A DNA stretch of 64,000 nucleotides from JACCTU01 sp963848525 (lineage in GTDB: Bacteria > Actinomycetota > Thermoleophilia > Gaiellales > Gaiellaceae). The stretch spans positions 1 through 64,000 of the forward strand of contig CAWKDZ010000004.1 of NCBI GenBank assembly GCA_963848525.1, written 5' to 3'. A model generated the notes under the pieces. That model was given only the letters and a program-made list of their open reading frames with translations. It did no database searches and had not been told where the DNA came from. Positions 61,566 through 64,000 of this stretch are shown one piece after another. The translations under genes were made by a program, and so were the position numbers. Position 1 is the stretch's first letter; every line of letters starts with the position of its first letter.

Positions 61566-62503
61566 GCGGCGAGCTCGGGCGCGCTCGCGAGCTCCCAGTC
61601 GATCGTGCGCCGGAGCGCCTCGTCGAAGTCGACGACCTCCGCGTACCCGAGCTCGCGGCGAATCCGCGTCGAGTCGACGACGAACTGCTGAGCCGTGTCG
61701 AAGTCGACGCGGACGTCGTCGGGCAGACGGTCGGAGGGCAGCGGGACGATCTCCCCGTGCCAGCCGAAGACCCGGGCGATCTCGCGGATCCACTCGGGCT
61801 CGGTGAAGTGCCGCTCGTACGCGACGTTGTACGCGCGGCCTGCGCTCGCTTCGTCCATCACCGCGAGCGCGATCGCGTGCGAGACGTCCTCGACGTAGCC
61901 GCGCATCCAGCGCCACTCCAGCAGCGCCTCGTCGAGCTCGATCGCCGGGCTTCCGTCCGCCATCGCCCGCACGTAGCGACGGAGCCGATGCTGCGCGTCG
62001 CCGGGCCCGTGCACGGCGGGGAGGCGCAGGAGCGCGGCCGGCAGCTCGGGGTCCGCCGAGGCCTCCGCCTCGACTCCGACCTTGTCGTAGCCCGGGTCGA
62101 TCACCACCTCGCGCAGCGGCGAGTCCTCGGTCAGCGGCGTCGGGTCCGGCGGTCCGGGCTCCGTGCCGTGACCGCGGCCGAACGCGCGGTAGACGTCCCC
62201 GCTCGAGACGAGCACCGCGCGACCCGCCACTCCGCGGAAGGCGCGCACGCGCGCGACGTCGGGGCGCGTGTACGGAACCATGTCGAGCACGACGTCCGGC
62301 TCGAGCTCCCGCAGCGCAGCGGCGTGTCGCTCGAATTCCTCGAAGCGCCCGTGCACGTGGCGCACGGAGTCGGGCAGGTCGCCCTCATGCGCTCCGCTGT
62401 GGAAGACCGTGACCTCGTGGCCCCGATCGGCGAGCTCGCGGACGACGTGAGGCCCGACGAAGCGGGTGCCCCCGAGGACGACGACGCGCACGCCGCCTAT
62501 CAT
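61562..62503 (-). CDS. NAD-dependent epimerase/reductase-like protein
   Basis: A 313-residue extended SDR-like protein with L-G-G-T-R-F-V-G-P-H (NAD-binding), D-M-V-P-Y-T-R-P-D and V-S-S-G-D-V-Y-R-A-F. Tyr/Lys of the classic Y-x3-K fits P-G-Y-D-K-V. Related proteins act on sugars or flavonoids; here a nucleotide sugar is likely but not shown. ATG 62503 is 8 bases from the divergent Gmd start. Confidence 0.72.
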   Translation of the reverse strand: MIGGVRVVVLGGTRFVGPHVVRELADRGHEVTVFHSGAHEGDLPDSVRHVHGRFEEFERHAAALRELEPDVVLDMVPYTRPDVARVRAFRGVAGRAVLVSSGDVYRAFGRGHGTEPGPPDPTPLTEDSPLREVVIDPGYDKVGVEAEASADPELPAALLRLPAVHGPGDAQHRLRRYVRAMADGSPAIELDEALLEWRWMRGYVEDVSHAIALAVMDEASAGRAYNVAYERHFTEPEWIREIARVFGWHGEIVPLPSDRLPDDVRVDFDTAQQFVVDSTRIRRELGYAEVVDFDEALRRTIDWELASAPELAA

Positions 62504-62511
62504 CGCCGCGG

Positions 62512-63498
62512 ATGGAAAAGCGCGCGCTCATCACGGGCATCGGCGGCCAGGACGGCTCGCTGCTCGCCGAGCTGCTGCTCGAGCAGGGCTACGAGGTCTC
62601 CGGGATCGTCCGGCGGGCGGGCGCGAGCTACCCGAACCTGGACGCGATCCGCGAGCGGATCGACCTCGTCGAGGCCGACCTGAGCGACCAGCTCGCGCTG
62701 GTGCGCGCGCTCCGGACCGCCAAACCGCACGAGGTCTACAACCTCGCGTCGGTCTCCTTCGTGCCGGCGTCGTGGGAGCAGCCCGTGCTCACGGCCGAGC
62801 TCGCCGCCGTCGGCGCGACGGCGCTGCTCGAGGCGATCCGCGACGTCGATCCGTCGATCCGCTTCTACCAGGCGTCGTCGAGCGAGATCTTCGGCGAGCC
62901 GGTCGAGTCGCCGCAGACCGAGGAGACACCGCTCTCGCCGCTGACGCCGTACGGCGTCGCGAAGGCGTACGCGCACTTCATCGCGCGCTCGTACCGCCGC
63001 CGGTACGGGCTGCACACGTCCGCGGGGATCCTCTACAACCACGAGTCGCCGCGACGCCCGTTCGAGTTCGTGCCGAGGAAGATCGCGCACGCCGCCGCGG
63101 CAATCTCGCTCGGCCTCGAGGGCGACCTCTGGCTCGGCGACCTCGAGGCGCGCCGCGACTGGGGTTACGCGGGCGACTACGTGCGCGCGATGTGGCTGAT
63201 GGTGCAGCAGCCCGAGGGCGACGAGTACGTCGTCGCGACCGGCGTCACGCACTCCGTGCGCGAGCTCGTCGAGGCGACGTTCGGCCACGTCGGGCTCGAC
63301 TGGCAGGAGTACGTGCACATCGACGAGTCGCTCGTGCGCGGCAAGGCGGAGCTGCACAACCTCGTCGGCGACCCTGCGAAGGCGCGGGCGAAGCTCGGCT
63401 GGGAGCCGACGGTCACGTTCGAGGAGCTCGTCCAGCTGCTCGTCGACGCCGAGCTCGAACGCCTGCGGGGCGAGCTTCAGCCGGCGAGCTCGCGGTAG
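62512..63498 (+). CDS. gmd: GDP-mannose 4,6-dehydratase
   Basis: A 328-residue SDR: A-L-I-T-G-I-G-G-Q-D-G-S-L-L-A-E at the NADP site, V-Y-N-L-A-S-V-S-F-V, Q-A-S-S-S-E-I-F-G with the Ser/Glu pair, P-Y-G-V-A-K-A-Y-A-H, and I-L-Y-N-H-E-S-P-R-R. This set is characteristic of Gmd. It produces GDP-4-keto-6-deoxymannose for the fucose synthase at 57175-58107. Its 3' end overlaps the partial GT4 by 22 bases. Confidence 0.9.
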   Translation: MEKRALITGIGGQDGSLLAELLLEQGYEVSGIVRRAGASYPNLDAIRERIDLVEADLSDQLALVRALRTAKPHEVYNLASVSFVPASWEQPVLTAELAAVGATALLEAIRDVDPSIRFYQASSSEIFGEPVESPQTEETPLSPLTPYGVAKAYAHFIARSYRRRYGLHTSAGILYNHESPRRPFEFVPRKIAHAAAAISLGLEGDLWLGDLEARRDWGYAGDYVRAMWLMVQQPEGDEYVVATGVTHSVRELVEATFGHVGLDWQEYVHIDESLVRGKAELHNLVGDPAKARAKLGWEPTVTFEELVQLLVDAELERLRGELQPASSR

Positions 63499-64000
63499 AC
63501 CTCGTCGTGGCGCCGCGCGCACTCGTCCCACGTGAACGAAGCCGCGCGCGCCGGGCCTGACGATCCGCCCCGCCCGACCGCCGCGCGCGTCGCGGCCGCG
63601 ATCGACTCCGCGTCCGACGGCTCGAAGTAGACGGCAGCGTCGCCCGCGACCTCGCGCAGCGGGGGCAGGTCGGAGCACGCGACCGGGCAGCCGGAGGCGA
63701 GCGCCTCGAGCACCGGCTGGCCGAACCCCTCGTACAGGCTCGGGAAGACGAGCGCGGAGGCGCGCCGGTAGAGGCGCGCGAGCTCGTCCGCCGACACCCG
63801 ACCGCGGGACTCGACGCCGTCGGGCACGGCGCCGTCGTAGCCCGTGAGCACGAGCCGATACTCGCCGAGCAGCTCCATCGCCCTGAACAGCGTCTCGTGG
63901 TTCTTGTGCGGCCAGCGGTTCGCGGGGTAGAGCAGGAACGGCTCGCGCGCCTCCTCGCCGGGCGCGAACCGCTCGAGGTCGACGCCGAGGTGGATCGTCC
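63477..64000 (-). CDS. GT4 glycosyltransferase, partial
   Basis: The C-terminal part of a GT4 enzyme; its N-terminus lies beyond the window end. Visible: H-L-G-V-D-L-E-R-F-A, L-L-Y-P-A-N-R-W-P-H-K-N-H-E-T, and the donor site P-S-L-Y-E-G-F-G-Q-P-V-L-E-A-L-A-S-G-C-P-V. The W-P-H-K-N-H segment is common in GT4 enzymes of mannosyltransferase type. The stop overlaps the Gmd 3' end. Confidence 0.83.
   Translation of the reverse strand, partial: TIHLGVDLERFAPGEEAREPFLLYPANRWPHKNHETLFRAMELLGEYRLVLTGYDGAVPDGVESRGRVSADELARLYRRASALVFPSLYEGFGQPVLEALASGCPVACSDLPPLREVAGDAAVYFEPSDAESIAAATRAAVGRGGSSGPARAASFTWDECARRHDEVYRELAG

Noticed and set aside
1..64000. tRNA, rRNA, CRISPR, transposase, integrase or phage genes
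   Set aside because: None was found on reading; no clover-leaf, repeat-spacer pattern or DDE/tyrosine recombinase motif was seen. A tRNAscan or ISfinder run would settle it.

Overview
The window is one strand of a very GC-rich genome (about 70% or more by eye, with GTG used as start almost as often as ATG and genes joined by 1-4 base GTGA/ATGA/TAGTG overlaps). Nearly all of it is a surface-polysaccharide biosynthesis island of about 62 kb. The composition, the style of the multi-pass glycosyltransferases and a polyprenol-phosphomannose-dependent (MptB-like) mannosyltransferase suggest a high-GC actinobacterium; a deep lineage such as Thermoleophilia (Gaiellales/Solirubrobacterales) is my guess from memory, not a result. 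No tRNA, rRNA, CRISPR array, transposase or integrase was seen.

Layout. 1-2.2 kb: two broken minus-strand membrane proteins (a DUF2079-like fragment and a GT-C-like protein). 2.2-9.1 kb: a plus-strand run of GT2, WecD-like acetyltransferase, WecE-like aminotransferase, methyltransferase, asparagine synthase-like amidotransferase, polysaccharide deacetylase and sugar formyltransferase. Up to about 8.4 kb this run is riddled with single-base indels that look like sequencing error. 9.1-15.8 kb: GT2, two tandem Trm112-headed methyltransferases, a short initiating sugar transferase, FkbM methyltransferase, cupin, ATP-grasp and sulfotransferase. 15.8-21.7 kb: PQQ-type beta-propeller, Wzy-like polymerase, Wzz-like chain-length protein, YbhN-like flippase and GT2. 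21.7-26.2 kb: GT87, an orphan CHASE3 histidine kinase, a secreted protein and a secreted trypsin-like protease. 26.2-33 kb: UDP-xylose synthase, secreted glycosidase, GT-C module, GT4, UDP-sugar epimerase and methyltransferase. 33-46 kb: second Wzy, Wzx-type flippase, five GT4 enzymes, deacetylase, GNAT acyltransferase, GT39-like protein and a second asparagine synthase-like protein. 46-57 kb: long-form initiating transferase, methyltransferases, CgeB-like GT, GT2 plus DUF2304, then a block of lipid-linked-sugar GT-C enzymes. 57-64 kb: GDP-fucose synthase, a 4,6-dehydratase, MurJ-like flippase, methyltransferase, epimerase, GDP-mannose 4,6-dehydratase and a GT4 cut by the window end.

How it works together. 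Nucleotide-sugar enzymes supply GDP-fucose (Gmd plus Fcl), UDP-xylose (Uxs), an epimerised UDP-sugar and a dTDP-4-amino-4,6-dideoxy sugar (WecE/WecD type). Two initiating transferases load undecaprenyl phosphate, GT4/GT2 enzymes extend the unit, and methyl-, acyl-, formyl- and sulfotransferases decorate it. A Wzx-type and a MurJ-like flippase export units, and two Wzy-like polymerases and a Wzz-like protein assemble chains. At least six GT-C proteins probably add sugars outside the membrane. Two initiating enzymes, two polymerases and two flippases suggest two assembly lines side by side.

The least explained features are a pair of 94%-identical, about 115-bp inverted-orientation elements (26242-26357 plus, 57031-57145 minus) that fold as a long structured RNA with pairing-preserving differences, each lying within about 100 bases upstream of a gene on the same strand, and a twice-occurring two-gene module (small membrane-anchored protein plus GT-C protein).
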